This document shows, piece after piece, positions 24,153-33,588 of a stretch of 64,000 bases of DNA. The position numbers and the translations under genes are program-made. Numbering within the stretch: position 1 is the first letter of the stretch; every line of letters starts with the position of its first letter. The DNA comes from Actinoplanes ianthinogenes (GTDB lineage Bacteria > Actinomycetota > Actinomycetes > Mycobacteriales > Micromonosporaceae), in NCBI RefSeq assembly GCF_018324205.1, contig NZ_AP023356.1, forward strand, positions 1,054,001 through 1,118,000. Direction: 5' to 3'. The notes below the pieces were generated by a model. The model saw only the letters and a program-made list of their open reading frames with translations. It searched no databases and was not told the DNA's origin.

Positions 24153-24418
24153 TTCCGGAACCATCCGCGGACAATGAAGGCATCCCACGTGCCAGGGATG
24201 TCAAGCGGCTTGACCCTTTTCCGCGCCTGCCCAGGGCGCTGGAGGCCAGCCGGGGGGTGTCCGGCTGGCCCTGGTGGCCCCATCCACGAACGACATAGGG
24301 CACTGGAGGCCAGCCGAGGAGTATCGGGCTGGCCCTGGTGGCCCCATGCGGGAGTGGGATAGGGCGCTGAGGACCAGCCAGGGGTTTGATCTCCGGAACC
24401 ACCCGCGGACAATGAAGG
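24153..24418. repeat. 27-bp direct repeat flanking a 63-bp repeat block
   Basis: The sequence CCGGAACCA(T/C)CCGCGGACA, continuing into ATGAAGG, occurs at 24154-24179 and again at 24393-24418. The roughly 210 bp between them contain the three 63-bp units. This could mark a local duplication or an insertion event. Confidence 0.7.
24228..24385. repeat. 63-bp repeat family, inverted second array (three units)
   Basis: Units start AGGGCGCTGGAGGCCAGCC (24234), AGGGCACTGGAGGCCAGCC (24297) and AGGGCGCTGAGGACCAGCC (24361), spaced 63 and 64 bp. Read against the reverse complement of the array at 94-531, they share AGGGC, GGCCAGCCG, CGGGCTGG and GTGGCCC in the same order and spacing. They therefore belong to the same family in the opposite orientation. 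The array lies just downstream of the pafA operon end. Confidence 0.8.
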
Positions 24419-24566
24419 GACGGCTGATCGTCCTGGACGCGCCAGCGGCCAGATCAGCCGTCCCGGCCCGCGCGGGAGCATGCGATCCGCACCCCAGCGG
24501 ACGCGCGTAAAGAAAGAATTTGATCTTGATCTTTGACGGCATGCCGCGATCCGCGCGGAAACACGC

Positions 24567-24779
24567 CTATTTGGTGATGATCAGATAAATCCAGCCGCCC
24601 AGGAAGAGGGCGAGAAGTAGCGCCATCAGCCACGTCGGGACAAGCTGGCGGCCGGTGCGGGCCGCCTGGACGTCGCGGCGGATGCGCTCCCGGCGGCGGT
24701 CGGCGCGGCCTTTCGGCGCCTCGCCCTGCGGCCGCGGGCCGTGCGGATCGGCGGGCTGGCCGGGGTGTGACGATGTCAT
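24567..24779 (-). CDS. Small C-terminal-anchored membrane protein
   Basis: A 70-residue protein with a hydrophilic Pro/Arg-rich N-terminal half (RADRRRERIRRDVQAART) and a single C-terminal transmembrane helix (WLMALLLALFLGGWIYLII) ending in TK. The topology resembles a tail-anchored protein. It starts 27 bp after the pafA stop on the same strand and is probably co-transcribed. I do not recognise a named family. Being tied to the Pup ligase gene makes it a candidate accessory protein, without direct evidence. Confidence 0.75.
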   Translation of the reverse strand: MTSSHPGQPADPHGPRPQGEAPKGRADRRRERIRRDVQAARTGRQLVPTWLMALLLALFLGGWIYLIITK

Positions 24780-24806
24780 AGCCCGGCCAGCCTACTACCG
24801 GCTGTT

Positions 24807-26165
24807 TCACATGCTCGCGATGAGCCTCTCCACCCGCTCGTCGTAGGCGCGGAACGGGTCCTTGCACAGGACCGTGCGCTGCGCCTGGTCGTTGAGCTTG
24901 AGGTGCACCCAGTCGACGGTGAAGTCGCGCCGTTTCTCCTGGGCGTGCTTGATGAACTCGCCGCGCAGGCGGGCCCGGGTGGTCTGCGGCGGGGTCTCCT
25001 TGGCCTCGAAGATCTGCAGGTCGTTGGCGATCCGGTCGACCTGCTTGCGCTTCTCCATCAGCGCGTAGAGCCCGCGGCCACGGCGGACGTCGTGATAGGC
25101 CAGGTCGAGCTGGGCGATCCGCGGGTGCGACATCGGGATGTCGTGTTTCGCCTGGTAACGCTCGATCAGCTTGTACTTCGACACCCAGTCGATCTCGCGG
25201 GAGACCGGGTCGAGGTCGCCGCTCTCGATCGCGGCGAGGACCCGGCCCCAGAGCTCGACGACCCGCTTGGCGACCGGGTCGCCGCCGCGGCGCTCGACGA
25301 ACTCGGTCGCCTTCGACAGATACTCCTGCTGGATCTCCAGGGCGGAGACCTCTTTGTTGTTCGCCAAGCGGATCTTGCGGCGTCCGGTGACGTCGTGGCT
25401 GACCTCGCGGATCGCCCGGATCGGGTTCTCCAGCGACAGGTCGCGCATCACCACGCCGGCCTCGATCATCCGCAGCACGATGTCCGCGCTGCCGACCTTG
25501 AGCAGGGTGGTGACCTCGTTCATGTTCGAGTCGCCGACGATGACGTGCAGGCGGCGATACCGCTCGGCGTCGGCGTGCGGCTCGTCGCGGGTGTTGATGA
25601 TCGGGCGGCTGCGGGTGGTGGCGCTGGAGACGCCCTCCCAGATGTGCTCGGCACGCTGGGAGAGGCAGAAGACGGCGCCGCGCGGGGTCTGCAACACCTT
25701 GCCGGCGCCGCAGATCAGCTGCCGGGTGACCAGGAACGGGATCAGCACGTCAGCGAGGCGGCCGAACTCGCCGTGGCGGCTGACCAGGTAGTTCTCGTGG
25801 CAGCCGTAGGAGTTGCCGGCGGAATCGGTGTTGTTCTTGAAGAGGTAGATCTCCCCCGCGATGCCCTCGTCGTGCAGACGTTTCTCCGCGTCGACGAGCA
25901 GGCCCTCCAGAATCCGCTCGCCGGCCCGGTCGTGGGCGACCAGGTCGGTGACGGAGTCACATTCGGGGGTGGCGTACTCCGGGTGGGAACCGACATCGAG
26001 GTAGAGGCGGGCGCCGTTACGAAGGAAGACGTTGCTGCTGCGTCCCCACGACACCACTCGGCGGAACAGGTAGCGGGCCACCTCGTCCGGCGACAGCCGC
26101 CGCTGTCCCCGATAGGTGCACGTGACTCCGTACTCGGTCTCGAGGCCGAAAATTCGCCGTTCCAT
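24807..26165 (-). CDS. pafA: Pup--protein ligase PafA
   Basis: A 452-residue carboxylate-amine ligase of the glutamine-synthetase-like fold. It begins [13 protein letters not shown], where Glu9 and Glu11 are Mg/ATP ligands. Typical segments are [52 protein letters not shown] and [14 protein letters not shown]. It uses ATP to join the C-terminal Glu of Pup to substrate lysines. It is followed by a small membrane-protein gene and preceded by a strong hairpin after prcA, so it can have its own promoter in the 164-bp gap. Confidence 0.97.
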   Translation of the reverse strand: MERRIFGLETEYGVTCTYRGQRRLSPDEVARYLFRRVVSWGRSSNVFLRNGARLYLDVGSHPEYATPECDSVTDLVAHDRAGERILEGLLVDAEKRLHDEGIAGEIYLFKNNTDSAGNSYGCHENYLVSRHGEFGRLADVLIPFLVTRQLICGAGKVLQTPRGAVFCLSQRAEHIWEGVSSATTRSRPIINTRDEPHADAERYRRLHVIVGDSNMNEVTTLLKVGSADIVLRMIEAGVVMRDLSLENPIRAIREVSHDVTGRRKIRLANNKEVSALEIQQEYLSKATEFVERRGGDPVAKRVVELWGRVLAAIESGDLDPVSREIDWVSKYKLIERYQAKHDIPMSHPRIAQLDLAYHDVRRGRGLYALMEKRKQVDRIANDLQIFEAKETPPQTTRARLRGEFIKHAQEKRRDFTVDWVHLKLNDQAQRTVLCKDPFRAYDERVERLIASM

Positions 26166-26294
26166 GACAAGACACTAGCCGCATCCGGGGCGCATTGGCA
26201 GCCACCACGGGGCCCTAGAAATCGGTTGATTCCGGGACTGGTGGCACGACGGACGACCGGCCGGGGCCAGCCGGTCGTTTCCTCGTCACGATGC

Positions 26295-26323
26295 CCGGAC
26301 GCGGCCCCGCGGGCCGCGTCCGG
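26295..26323 (-). terminator. Perfect 13-bp hairpin between prcA and pafA
   Basis: CCGGACGCGGCCC (26295-26307) and GGGCCGCGTCCGG (26311-26323) with a 3-nt loop, beginning 6 bp past the prcA stop. There is no U-tract, as is common for actinobacterial terminators. It should end or attenuate the pup-prcBA transcript before pafA. Confidence 0.75.
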
Positions 26324-26329
26324 ACCCGA

Positions 26330-27127
26330 TCACTTCTCGGTGTCCTCCGACGCCGCCGACTCGGTCGGTTTGGCGTCGGCCGGCGCGGGCGGGGCCGCGT
26401 CGGTCTCGCCCAGGTCCGCGTCCGGAACCGACTGGTGCCCGAGCAGCGTGGTCAGCGCCGCGTCGGCGATCCGCCGGAACGTCCGGCCGGACCGGCGCCG
26501 GTCCAGCACCGCGACCTCGAGCTGCTTGGCCTCGAGGGTGCGAGTCTGCCCGTTCTCCCCGCCGACGCTGCCCAGGGCCTCGGCGGCCAGGGCGAGCGCG
26601 GTGGGCAGGTCGGCGGCGACGTCGTGCCGCTCGCGCAGCACGGTGGCGATCGCCTCGGCCTGCCCGCCCATCGCCATGAAGCCGGGCTCGTCCAGGGCCG
26701 AGCCGTCGTACATGATCCGGTAGAGCTCGTCCTGCTCCGGGGTGGCGCCGACCTGCGCGATGCAGATCTCCACCTCGTAGGGCTTCTGCGTCTCCGAGAA
26801 GATCGCACCGAGCGTCTGGGTGTACGCGTTCGCCAGCGCCCGCCCGGTGACGTCCCGCCGGTCGTAGGTCAGGCCGGTCATGTCGGCCATCCGCACGCCG
26901 GCCCGGCGCAGGCTCTCGAACTCGTTGTACCGCCCGACCGCCGCGAACGCGATCTTGTCGTAGATCTCGCTGATCTTGCGGAGGGTGGTGATGTTCTCGG
27001 CGACCAGCAGGATGCCGCCCTCGTACGACAGCACCACGGCCGAGCGACCGCGGGCGATGCCCTTGCGGGCGTACTCCGAGCGGTCCCGCTGGACCTGCTC
27101 GGGCGATGCGTAGAACTGCATGGCCAC
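26330..27127 (-). CDS. prcA: 20S proteasome subunit alpha PrcA
   Basis: A 265-residue alpha-type subunit. The N-terminus has [30 protein letters not shown], the gating H0 and first strand of bacterial alpha subunits, which lack catalytic Thr. It forms the outer heptameric rings that gate the chamber and dock Mpa. The C-terminal tail (about 235-265) is Ala/Pro/Glu-rich and probably disordered. It starts 32 bp after prcB. The ATG at 27127 is chosen; a second ATG two codons on is equally possible. Confidence 0.96.
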   Translation of the reverse strand: MAMQFYASPEQVQRDRSEYARKGIARGRSAVVLSYEGGILLVAENITTLRKISEIYDKIAFAAVGRYNEFESLRRAGVRMADMTGLTYDRRDVTGRALANAYTQTLGAIFSETQKPYEVEICIAQVGATPEQDELYRIMYDGSALDEPGFMAMGGQAEAIATVLRERHDVAADLPTALALAAEALGSVGGENGQTRTLEAKQLEVAVLDRRRSGRTFRRIADAALTTLLGHQSVPDADLGETDAAPPAPADAKPTESAASEDTEK

Positions 27128-27159
27128 GGGTGGCTACTCCTTTTCTCGCGCGGCGCGGA

Positions 27160-28002
27160 TCAACCGCCCGGGTTCTCCATGCGTCCGGAGACGACCTGCT
27201 CGGCCACCGTGGTGATCTCAGCGTCGCTGAGCCGGGTGGTGCCGTTCGCCGTAGCGGTCATCACCACCGGGTAGATCTTGCGGGTGAGGTCGGGGCCACC
27301 GGTCGCGGTGTCGTCGTCCGCGGCGTCGTAGAGCGCCTCGACGGCCAGCCGGATCGCGTCCTGGGTGCTGACACCCTCGCGGTACTTCTTCTTCAGCGCG
27401 GCCTTGGCGAACAGCGAACCGGAGCCGATCGCCTCGTAACCGGTCTCCTCGTAGAGGCCACCGGCCACGTCGAAGCTGAAGATCCGCCCGGCGTGCACGC
27501 CCTCGGCCGGTGCCAGGTCGAAGCCGGCGAACAGCGGGACCACGGCCAGGCCCTGCATCGCCGCGCCCAGGTTGCCGCGCACCATGGCGGCCAGCCGGTT
27601 CGCCTTACCGTCGAGCGAGAGCATCGCGCCCTCGGTCTTCTCGTAGTGCTCCAGCTCGACCTGGAACAGCCGGATCAGCTCGATGCCGATCCCGGCGGTG
27701 CCGGCGATGCCGATCAGCGAGTAGGAGTCGGCGGGGTGCACCTTCTTGATGTCCCGGCTGGCGATGAGGTTGCCCATGGTCGCCCGGCGGTCACCGGCCA
27801 TCACGACGCCCTCGGCGGTCGCGATCGCGACGATCGTGGTGCCGTGCGGGGCCACGTCACCTCCGTTCAGCCCGGGAGGCAGCGGCCGGCGGCCCGGCAG
27901 CAGCTCGGGGGCGGCCGCGCTCAGGAACTGCGTGAAGGAGGACGTCCCCGTGTTGAGAAAGATATCCGGTAGACGCCCGGATGGATCAAAACCCGTCGCC
28001 AC
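27160..28002 (-). CDS. prcB: 20S proteasome subunit beta PrcB
   Basis: A 280-residue precursor. Residues 1-54 are the propeptide. Processing at Gly54-Thr55 ([10 protein letters not shown]) exposes the N-terminal Thr nucleophile. The mature chain has DRRAT, the catalytic-region Lys (ASRDIKKV) and the SGS loop (AIGSGSLFA). It forms the two inner rings holding the proteolytic sites, in complex with PrcA. It lies downstream of pup with a hairpin in the 169-bp gap, which may lower its expression relative to pup. Confidence 0.97.
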   Translation of the reverse strand: MATGFDPSGRLPDIFLNTGTSSFTQFLSAAAPELLPGRRPLPPGLNGGDVAPHGTTIVAIATAEGVVMAGDRRATMGNLIASRDIKKVHPADSYSLIGIAGTAGIGIELIRLFQVELEHYEKTEGAMLSLDGKANRLAAMVRGNLGAAMQGLAVVPLFAGFDLAPAEGVHAGRIFSFDVAGGLYEETGYEAIGSGSLFAKAALKKKYREGVSTQDAIRLAVEALYDAADDDTATGGPDLTRKIYPVVMTATANGTTRLSDAEITTVAEQVVSGRMENPGG

Positions 28003-28129
28003 GTGGTTCCTTTCAGATACGTGTTACGCACCGGCGCGGAAGGGCCGCCGCTGCGGTTGAAGCACCATATCCCGCACACCCATCCAGTGCGATGATCTTT
28101 GATTCTCGTGTCGCCGCCGTCTACGACAA

Positions 28130-28154
28130 CCGGGCGCCCAGAACGGGCGCCCGG
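28130..28154 (-). terminator. Hairpin between pup and prcB
   Basis: CCGGGCGCCC (28130-28139) and GGGCGCCCGG (28145-28154), a perfect 10-bp stem with a 5-nt loop, 17 bp past the pup stop. There is no U-tract. It may protect the pup mRNA 3' end or partly terminate, giving more Pup than PrcBA. Confidence 0.65.
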
Positions 28155-28171
28155 AAATCGGACAATTAGGA

Positions 28172-28387
28172 CTACTGACCGCCTTTTTGGACGTATCCCC
28201 TCACGAATTCTTCGGCGTTCTCTTCGAGAACGGAGTCGATTTCGTCGAGCAGATCGTCCACGTCCTCGGTGATCTCCGCGTGCCGCTCGGCTACCTCGGG
28301 ATTGGCCTCAACGGTGACGTCCTCGATCTCCTGGTCGCTGGAGCTGCGCCCGCTCTGCGACTGACCACCTGTGTCTCGGGTTGCCAT
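28172..28387 (-). CDS. pup: Prokaryotic ubiquitin-like protein Pup
   Basis: The 71-residue modifier has a disordered N-terminus (TGGQSQSGRSSSD), the acidic coiled-coil-forming middle (VDDLLDEIDSVLEENAEEFV) that binds Mpa, and the C-terminal RGYVQKGGQ. It ends in GGQ, so Dop must deamidate the final Gln to Glu before PafA can conjugate it. The ATG at 28387 is preceded by AAGGGGGACATCC. It lies between dop and prcB, the canonical order. Confidence 0.97.
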   Translation of the reverse strand: MATRDTGGQSQSGRSSSDQEIEDVTVEANPEVAERHAEITEDVDDLLDEIDSVLEENAEEFVRGYVQKGGQ

Positions 28388-28466
28388 GGATGTCCCCCTT
28401 CTCAGCCACCCGAAGTCCTGCAACATCGGGTACGAAAAACCTACCTCGCGCCTGTGACAAAACACA

Positions 28467-29984
28467 TCACCGGCTTGTGATCACCTCGAGCAGATCCTTG
28501 GCACTCTCACAGGTGTCGAAGAGGGCCCCGACGTGCTTCTTCGTCCCGCGCTCCGGTTCCATCATCGGCACCCGCACGAGGGACTCCCGGCCGACGTCGA
28601 AGATCACCGAGTCCCAGCTGGCGGCGACCACTTCGGAGGCGTACTGCGCGAGGCAGCGGCCCCGGAAGTAGGCCCGGGTGTCCTCCGGCGGCTCGTACAT
28701 GGCGCGCTGCGTCTCGTCCGGGTCGAGCAGGGTCTTCATCGACCCACGCGCCACCAGGCGGTGGTAAAGGCCCTTCTCCGGCCGGACGTCGGCGTACTGG
28801 AGGTCGACCAGCTGGAGCTTGGGCGAGGACCAGCCGAGGCTCTCCCGCTCCCGGTACCCCTCCAGCAGTCGCAGCTTGGCCACCCAGTCCAGGGTGTCGG
28901 AGCAGAGCATCGGGTCGCGCCCGAGCTTGTCGAGCACGTCCTCCCAGCGGTTGAGCACGTCGGTGGTCTGCTCGTCGACGTCGGTGCCGTACCGCTCGTC
29001 GACGAACGCCTTGGCCCGCTCGAAATACGCCCACTGCAGGTCGAGGGCGGTGAGCCGGCGGCCGTCGCGCAGCCGCATCAGGTGTTTGAGGGTGGGGTCG
29101 TGGCTGACCGCCTTGAGCTCGCTCACCGGGTCGGCGATGCCCAGTTCCCCGGTGAACACCTTTTCCTCGATCATGTTGAGGACGAGCGCGGTGGTGCCCA
29201 TCTTCAGGTACGACGCGATCTCGGAGAGGTTCGCGTCGCCGATGATCACGTGGAGCCGGCGGTACTTGTCCGCGTCGGCGTGCGGCTCGTCCCGGGTGTT
29301 GATGATCGGCCGCTTGAGGGTGGTCTCCAGGCCGACCTCGACCTCGAAGAAGTCGGCGCGCGAGGAGATCTGGAACCCGGAGCCGCTGCCGTCCTGGCCG
29401 AGCCCGACCCGGCCGACCCCGCAGAAAATCTGCCGGGTGACGAAGAACGGGGTGAGGTGGGCGACGATGTCGGCGAACGCGGTCTGCCGGCGCATCAGGT
29501 AGTTCTCGTGCGAGCCGTACGACGCGCCCTTGTTGTCGGTGTTGTTCTTGTACAGCTGGATGCGGTGCGCGCCGGGGATGGTGGCGGCCCGCCGGGACGC
29601 CTCGGCCATCACCCGCTCACCGGCTTTGTCCCACTTGACCACGTCGAGGGGGTTGGTGCACTCGGGGGTGCTGTACTCCGGGTGCGCGTGGTCGACGTAG
29701 AGCCGGGCGCCGTTGGTCAGTATCACGTTGGCCAGGCCCAGGTCCTCGTCGGCCAGCGCCTCGGCCGGGTCGTAGGCCGCGCCGGAGTAGGTGAACCCGC
29801 GGGCGTCGCGCAGCGGGGACTCCTCCTCGTAGTCCCAGCGGGCCCGCTGTCCCCGGTTGAGTTCGGGCCGGGCGCCGTAGGCGTTGACCACCTGGGAGGA
29901 CGTGACCATCGGGTTGGCGCCGGGCTGACCGGGCACTGAGATGCCGTACTCGACCTCGGTTCCCATAATCCGTCGAACGCTCAT
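28467..29984 (-). CDS. dop: Pup deamidase/depupylase Dop
   Basis: A 505-residue paralogue of PafA. It begins [22 protein letters not shown] and carries the Dop-specific loop region ([29 protein letters not shown] split across residues 35-63). It also shares [36 protein letters not shown] and [17 protein letters not shown] with PafA. It converts the Pup C-terminal Gln to Glu and removes Pup from substrates. The start could be the ATG at 29984 or the one at codon 7. It is 80 bp upstream of pup on the same strand. Confidence 0.97.
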   Translation of the reverse strand: MSVRRIMGTEVEYGISVPGQPGANPMVTSSQVVNAYGARPELNRGQRARWDYEEESPLRDARGFTYSGAAYDPAEALADEDLGLANVILTNGARLYVDHAHPEYSTPECTNPLDVVKWDKAGERVMAEASRRAATIPGAHRIQLYKNNTDNKGASYGSHENYLMRRQTAFADIVAHLTPFFVTRQIFCGVGRVGLGQDGSGSGFQISSRADFFEVEVGLETTLKRPIINTRDEPHADADKYRRLHVIIGDANLSEIASYLKMGTTALVLNMIEEKVFTGELGIADPVSELKAVSHDPTLKHLMRLRDGRRLTALDLQWAYFERAKAFVDERYGTDVDEQTTDVLNRWEDVLDKLGRDPMLCSDTLDWVAKLRLLEGYRERESLGWSSPKLQLVDLQYADVRPEKGLYHRLVARGSMKTLLDPDETQRAMYEPPEDTRAYFRGRCLAQYASEVVAASWDSVIFDVGRESLVRVPMMEPERGTKKHVGALFDTCESAKDLLEVITSR

Positions 29985-30031
29985 GCGACCACCCTGTCCG
30001 CCACGAAGCTACGCCTGCTCATGCATCGAGC

Positions 30032-31285
30032 CTAGACGCTCTCACGTTGCATACCGAAGCTGCCCGTACTCGGTGTGCCACCTTCCGTGGTCGCGGCGAT
30101 CACCGGCGTGTCGGGGCCGAACCGCGCGTCGAGGCGGTCGGCCACTCGCCTGCCGAGCCGCTGTCCGGGACGTTCGACGAGGTGGTAGGCCATCCAGGCG
30201 ACCGCGAGGGTGCCCGCGACGAAGGCCGGGCCGATCACCGGCGACCGTCCCGGCAGTAGTCGTGTGACCACGACGAGCACCGGCATGTGCAAGAGGTAGA
30301 CCGAAAAGCTGACCACACCGAGCCAGGTGAGGAAGCTCGGCACGGCCCGGTGGCGCAGCAGGAAGGCGATCGCGAAGGTGCCGGCGACCGCTGCCGCGAC
30401 GGTGCAGTCGCGCAGCGGGGCGTAACCGGTGAGCAGCGACTGGTTGACGCCGACGGCAACCAGGACCAGGATCAGCGCGGCCGCCGCGGCGCGCCGGTCG
30501 ATCTGCCGGTGCTGGGCGCGGTGGACCACGGTCCCGGCGAACATCACCGCGATCATCAGGACGGCGCCGCTGGAACTTCCGGCGCTCGCCCACTTCGTGG
30601 GCTGCCCGTTGAGCAGCGGCAGCAGGATCATGGCCAGGCCCGCGACCCCGGCGATCCGTGCCCGGCCGCGCAAGTACAGGATCAAACTGCTTATGAGTAC
30701 GACGGTGAGCACTCCCGCCGTCACCCGGGCGCCCGGGAACAGCCCGTCCGGCAGCCCACGCCCGCCCAGCAGGGCGATCAGCGCCAGTCCCCCGGCCCAC
30801 CAGGCGCTGGCCCGGTGCCACCGCCAGGCGAACAACCCGGCGACGATCAGGTAGAAGGTCATCTCGTAGGAGAGCGTCCAGAACGGACGGACCACGCCGC
30901 GCAGCCCGAGCAGGTCCTGGAGCATGGTGGCGTGCCCGAGCACCGACGCCGCCGTGTCGGTGTACAGGGTGCGGTGCAGCCGCTGCCAGCCGGCCGCCGC
31001 GAGGGCCAGGCCGAGCACGATGGCCAGCAGGTACGCCGGGTAGATCCGGAAGACCCGGCCGATCCAGAACCGGCGCAGCGAGCCGTGCCGTTCCAGCGAC
31101 ATCGGGATGACGTATCCGCTGACCAGGAAGAAGAGCAGGACGCCGTACCGGCCGAAGTCGAAGTGCCGGTAGATCGCCATGTGCCGGTCCAGGCCGATCA
31201 CCTGCGGGCTGAGGTGGAAGAGGGCGACCACCGCGGCGGCGTATCCGCGGAGCGCGTCGAGCCAGGTCAGACGGGATCGGATCAC
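30032..31285 (-). CDS. Acyltransferase 3 family membrane protein
   Basis: A 417-residue protein with about ten transmembrane helices. The N-terminus (TWLDALRGYAAAVVALFHLS) carries the family Arg and His24, and RFWIGRVFRIYPAY follows, both typical of acyltransferase-3/OafA enzymes that O-acylate sugars, peptidoglycan or antibiotics. The donor is usually acetyl-CoA and the acceptor here is unknown. It lies between mpa and dop, where relatives usually have no such gene. A hairpin at 31303-31333 separates it from mpa, so it is probably transcribed on its own. Confidence 0.88.
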   Translation of the reverse strand: MIRSRLTWLDALRGYAAAVVALFHLSPQVIGLDRHMAIYRHFDFGRYGVLLFFLVSGYVIPMSLERHGSLRRFWIGRVFRIYPAYLLAIVLGLALAAAGWQRLHRTLYTDTAASVLGHATMLQDLLGLRGVVRPFWTLSYEMTFYLIVAGLFAWRWHRASAWWAGGLALIALLGGRGLPDGLFPGARVTAGVLTVVLISSLILYLRGRARIAGVAGLAMILLPLLNGQPTKWASAGSSSGAVLMIAVMFAGTVVHRAQHRQIDRRAAAAALILVLVAVGVNQSLLTGYAPLRDCTVAAAVAGTFAIAFLLRHRAVPSFLTWLGVVSFSVYLLHMPVLVVVTRLLPGRSPVIGPAFVAGTLAVAWMAYHLVERPGQRLGRRVADRLDARFGPDTPVIAATTEGGTPSTGSFGMQRESV

Positions 31286-31302
31286 ACCGGGTGCAACGAG
31301 CG

Positions 31303-31333
31303 CGAGGGTGACGGGGAAACCCCGCCACCCTCG
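31303..31333 (-). terminator. Hairpin terminator after mpa
   Basis: CGAGGGTGACGGGG (31303-31316) and CCCCGCCACCCTCG (31320-31333), with one mismatch and a 3-nt AAA loop. It begins 13 bp past the mpa stop and lies just before the acyltransferase start, so it should separate the two transcripts. Confidence 0.7.
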
Positions 31334-31345
31334 TCTCAGATGCCC

Positions 31346-33127
31346 TTACAGGTACTGACCGGTGTTGGTCGCGGTCTCGATGGACCGGCCGGCCTCCGCG
31401 CCCTTGCCGCCGGAGACGAGCGTGCGGATGTAGACGATCCGCTCGCCCTTCTTGCCGGAGATCCGGGCCCAGTCGTCCGGGTTGGTGGTGTTCGGCAGGT
31501 CCTCGTTCTCCCGGAACTCGTCGACGCAGCTGTCCAGCAGGTGCTGGAGTCGCAGGCCCTTCGTCCCGGAGGTGAGGAACTCCTTGATCGCCATCTTCTT
31601 GCCGCGGTCGACGATGTTCTGGATCATCGCGCCGGAGTTGAAGTCCTTGAAGTACAGGACTTCCTTGTCACCGTTGGCGTAGGTGACCTCGAGGAAGCGG
31701 TTCTCCTCGGACTCCGTGTACATCCGCAGCACGACCGCCTCGATCATCGCGGCGACCGTGGCATCGCGGTTACCGCCGTGCTCGCCGAGGTCGTCCTCGG
31801 AGAGCGGCAGGTCGGAGAGGATGTACTTGGCGAAGATGTCCTTCGCCGCCTCGGCGTCCGGACGCTCGATCTTGATCTTCACATCGAGACGGCCGGGGCG
31901 CAGGATCGCCGGGTCGATCATGTCTTCCCGGTTCGACGCGCCGATGACGATCACGTTCTCCAGGCCCTCGACGCCGTCGATCTCGCTGAGCAGCTGGGGA
32001 ACGATCGTGTTCTCCACGTCGGAGGAGACACCGGAACCGCGGGTCCGGAAGATCGAGTCCATCTCGTCGAAGAACACGATCACCGGGGTGCCCTCGCCGG
32101 CCTTCTCCCGGGCCCGCTGGAAGACCAGGCGGATGTGCCGCTCGGTCTCACCCACGTACTTGTTCAGCAGCTCCGGACCCTTGATGTTGAGGAAGTAGCT
32201 GGTGTGCTTCTCCTCGCCACGGCGCTCGGCGATCTTCTTGGCCAGCGAGTTGGCCACCGCCTTGGCGATCAGGGTCTTGCCACAGCCGGGCGGGCCGTAG
32301 AGCAGGATGCCCTTCGGCGGGCGCAGCTGGTGCTCCCGGAACAGGTCGGCGTGCAGGAACGGCAGCTCCACCGCGTCGCGGATCTGCTCGATCTGCGAGT
32401 GCAGGCCACCGATGTCGGTGTAGTCGACGTCGGGGACCTCCTCCAGGACGAGTTCCTCGACCTCGCTCTTCGGGATCCGCTCGTACGCGTACGCCGAACG
32501 GGGCTCGATCATGAGCGAGTCGCCGGCGCGCAACTTCGTGATCTCCAGCGAGTCGGCGAGGAACACGATGCGCTCCTCGTCGGCGTGGGAGACCACCAGG
32601 GCCCGGTCGCTGGGGCCGCCGGACGGGTTGTCCAGGACCTCCTTGAGCAGGACCACCTCGCCGGTGCGCTCGAAACCGAACGCGTCGACGACGTTGAGCG
32701 CGTCGTTCAGCAGGACCTCCTGGCCCCGCTGGAGCTCGTCCACCGCGAGCGACGGCGAGACCGCCACCCGCAGCTTGCGGCCTCCGGTGAACACGTCCAC
32801 CGTGCCGTCCTCGTGTGCCGACAGGAAAACGCCATAGCCGCTGGGCGGCTGGGCGAGCCGGTCAATCTCTTCCTTGAGAGTGACGATCTGAGCTCGGGCT
32901 TCCTTCAGGGTCGCCACGAGCCGCTCGTTGTTCTCGGTCACTCGGGCCAGCTGCGCCTGCGTTGCCGCGAGCCGTTCCTCAAGCTGCCGGACGTGTCGGG
33001 GGCTCTCGGTCAACTTCCGCCGAACCAGAGCGAGTTCCTCTTGCAGGAACGCGACCTGGCTGGAGAGATCGTTGGCCTCTTTCTCCCATCGTGCGGCGCG
33101 GGAGTCCGCTTCGTCGCTACGTGCCAC
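31346..33127 (-). CDS. mpa: Proteasome-associated AAA+ ATPase Mpa/ARC
   Basis: A 593-residue hexameric unfoldase. Residues about 5-92 form the coiled coil that captures Pup. An OB domain follows (about 96-235). The AAA module has Walker A GPPGCGKT (278-285) and Walker [10 protein letters not shown] (349-357). The C-terminal tail ends TNTGQYL, the HbYX-like motif that docks into PrcA. It unfolds pupylated proteins and feeds them to PrcBA. Here it starts its own unit, with dop separated by an acyltransferase gene. Confidence 0.97.
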   Translation of the reverse strand: MARSDEADSRAARWEKEANDLSSQVAFLQEELALVRRKLTESPRHVRQLEERLAATQAQLARVTENNERLVATLKEARAQIVTLKEEIDRLAQPPSGYGVFLSAHEDGTVDVFTGGRKLRVAVSPSLAVDELQRGQEVLLNDALNVVDAFGFERTGEVVLLKEVLDNPSGGPSDRALVVSHADEERIVFLADSLEITKLRAGDSLMIEPRSAYAYERIPKSEVEELVLEEVPDVDYTDIGGLHSQIEQIRDAVELPFLHADLFREHQLRPPKGILLYGPPGCGKTLIAKAVANSLAKKIAERRGEEKHTSYFLNIKGPELLNKYVGETERHIRLVFQRAREKAGEGTPVIVFFDEMDSIFRTRGSGVSSDVENTIVPQLLSEIDGVEGLENVIVIGASNREDMIDPAILRPGRLDVKIKIERPDAEAAKDIFAKYILSDLPLSEDDLGEHGGNRDATVAAMIEAVVLRMYTESEENRFLEVTYANGDKEVLYFKDFNSGAMIQNIVDRGKKMAIKEFLTSGTKGLRLQHLLDSCVDEFRENEDLPNTTNPDDWARISGKKGERIVYIRTLVSGGKGAEAGRSIETATNTGQYL

Positions 33128-33300
33128 GTCCCACCTCCCCGGGGGCTCGAACGTCTTGAACCAACACTAGCTGTTGCGGAGCAGTTTTCATCCCATGCAA
33201 CACCCTCGTCACTGAGTCTTGATCGATTGGTGCCGCCGCCGATGAGCCGGTCGGTCAGGGTTCGGGTACCGTCGGGCCCAACCAGTTGTGGGAGGTAGGA

Positions 33301-33588
33301 GTGTCAGCAGACACTGATGAGCTGCAGGTCTGGATCGATCAGGACTTGTGCACCGGTGACGGACTCTGCGTCCAATACGCTCCGGAAGTCTTCGAACTGG
33401 ACATCGACGGCTTGGCATACGTCAAGGATGATTCGGGCGAGTTGCTCCAAAATCCGGGCATACGCACCTTCGTACCGAAAAATTTGGTCCTCGAAGTCAT
33501 CGACTCCGCGAAGGAGTGCCCCGGCGACTGCATCCACGTCGTCCGCGCGGCGGACGACGTGGAAGTGGCCGGCCCGGAAGCCGCCTAG
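33301..33588 (+). CDS. Ferredoxin, [3Fe-4S]-type
   Basis: A 95-residue ferredoxin with DQDLCTGDGLCVQYAPEVF near the N-terminus (CxxxxxC spacing) and a final AKECPGDCIHV. The site between the first two Cys has Gly where a fourth ligand Cys would be in 4Fe forms, which fits a 3Fe-4S or variant cluster. It would donate electrons to a cytochrome P450 or oxidoreductase, none of which is next to it. The GTG at 33301 follows GGGAGGTAGGA. It is divergent from mpa. Confidence 0.88.
   Translation: MSADTDELQVWIDQDLCTGDGLCVQYAPEVFELDIDGLAYVKDDSGELLQNPGIRTFVPKNLVLEVIDSAKECPGDCIHVVRAADDVEVAGPEAA

Larger units (their letters stand above)
23832..24566. other. Gene-free, repeat-rich intergenic region
   Basis: About 730 bp between the O-methyltransferase start and the small membrane protein stop. 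It holds two copies of a roughly 65-bp element, a 27-bp direct repeat, and three 63-bp repeat units listed separately. Several open frames cross it on both strands, but they are made of repeats and have no binding sites. I see no convincing protein gene. Confidence 0.7.

Noticed and set aside
23755..24402. Minus-strand open frames of up to 215 codons in the intergenic repeats
   Set aside because: They are made from repeat units and the short GGTACG element, with no binding site and no family resemblance.
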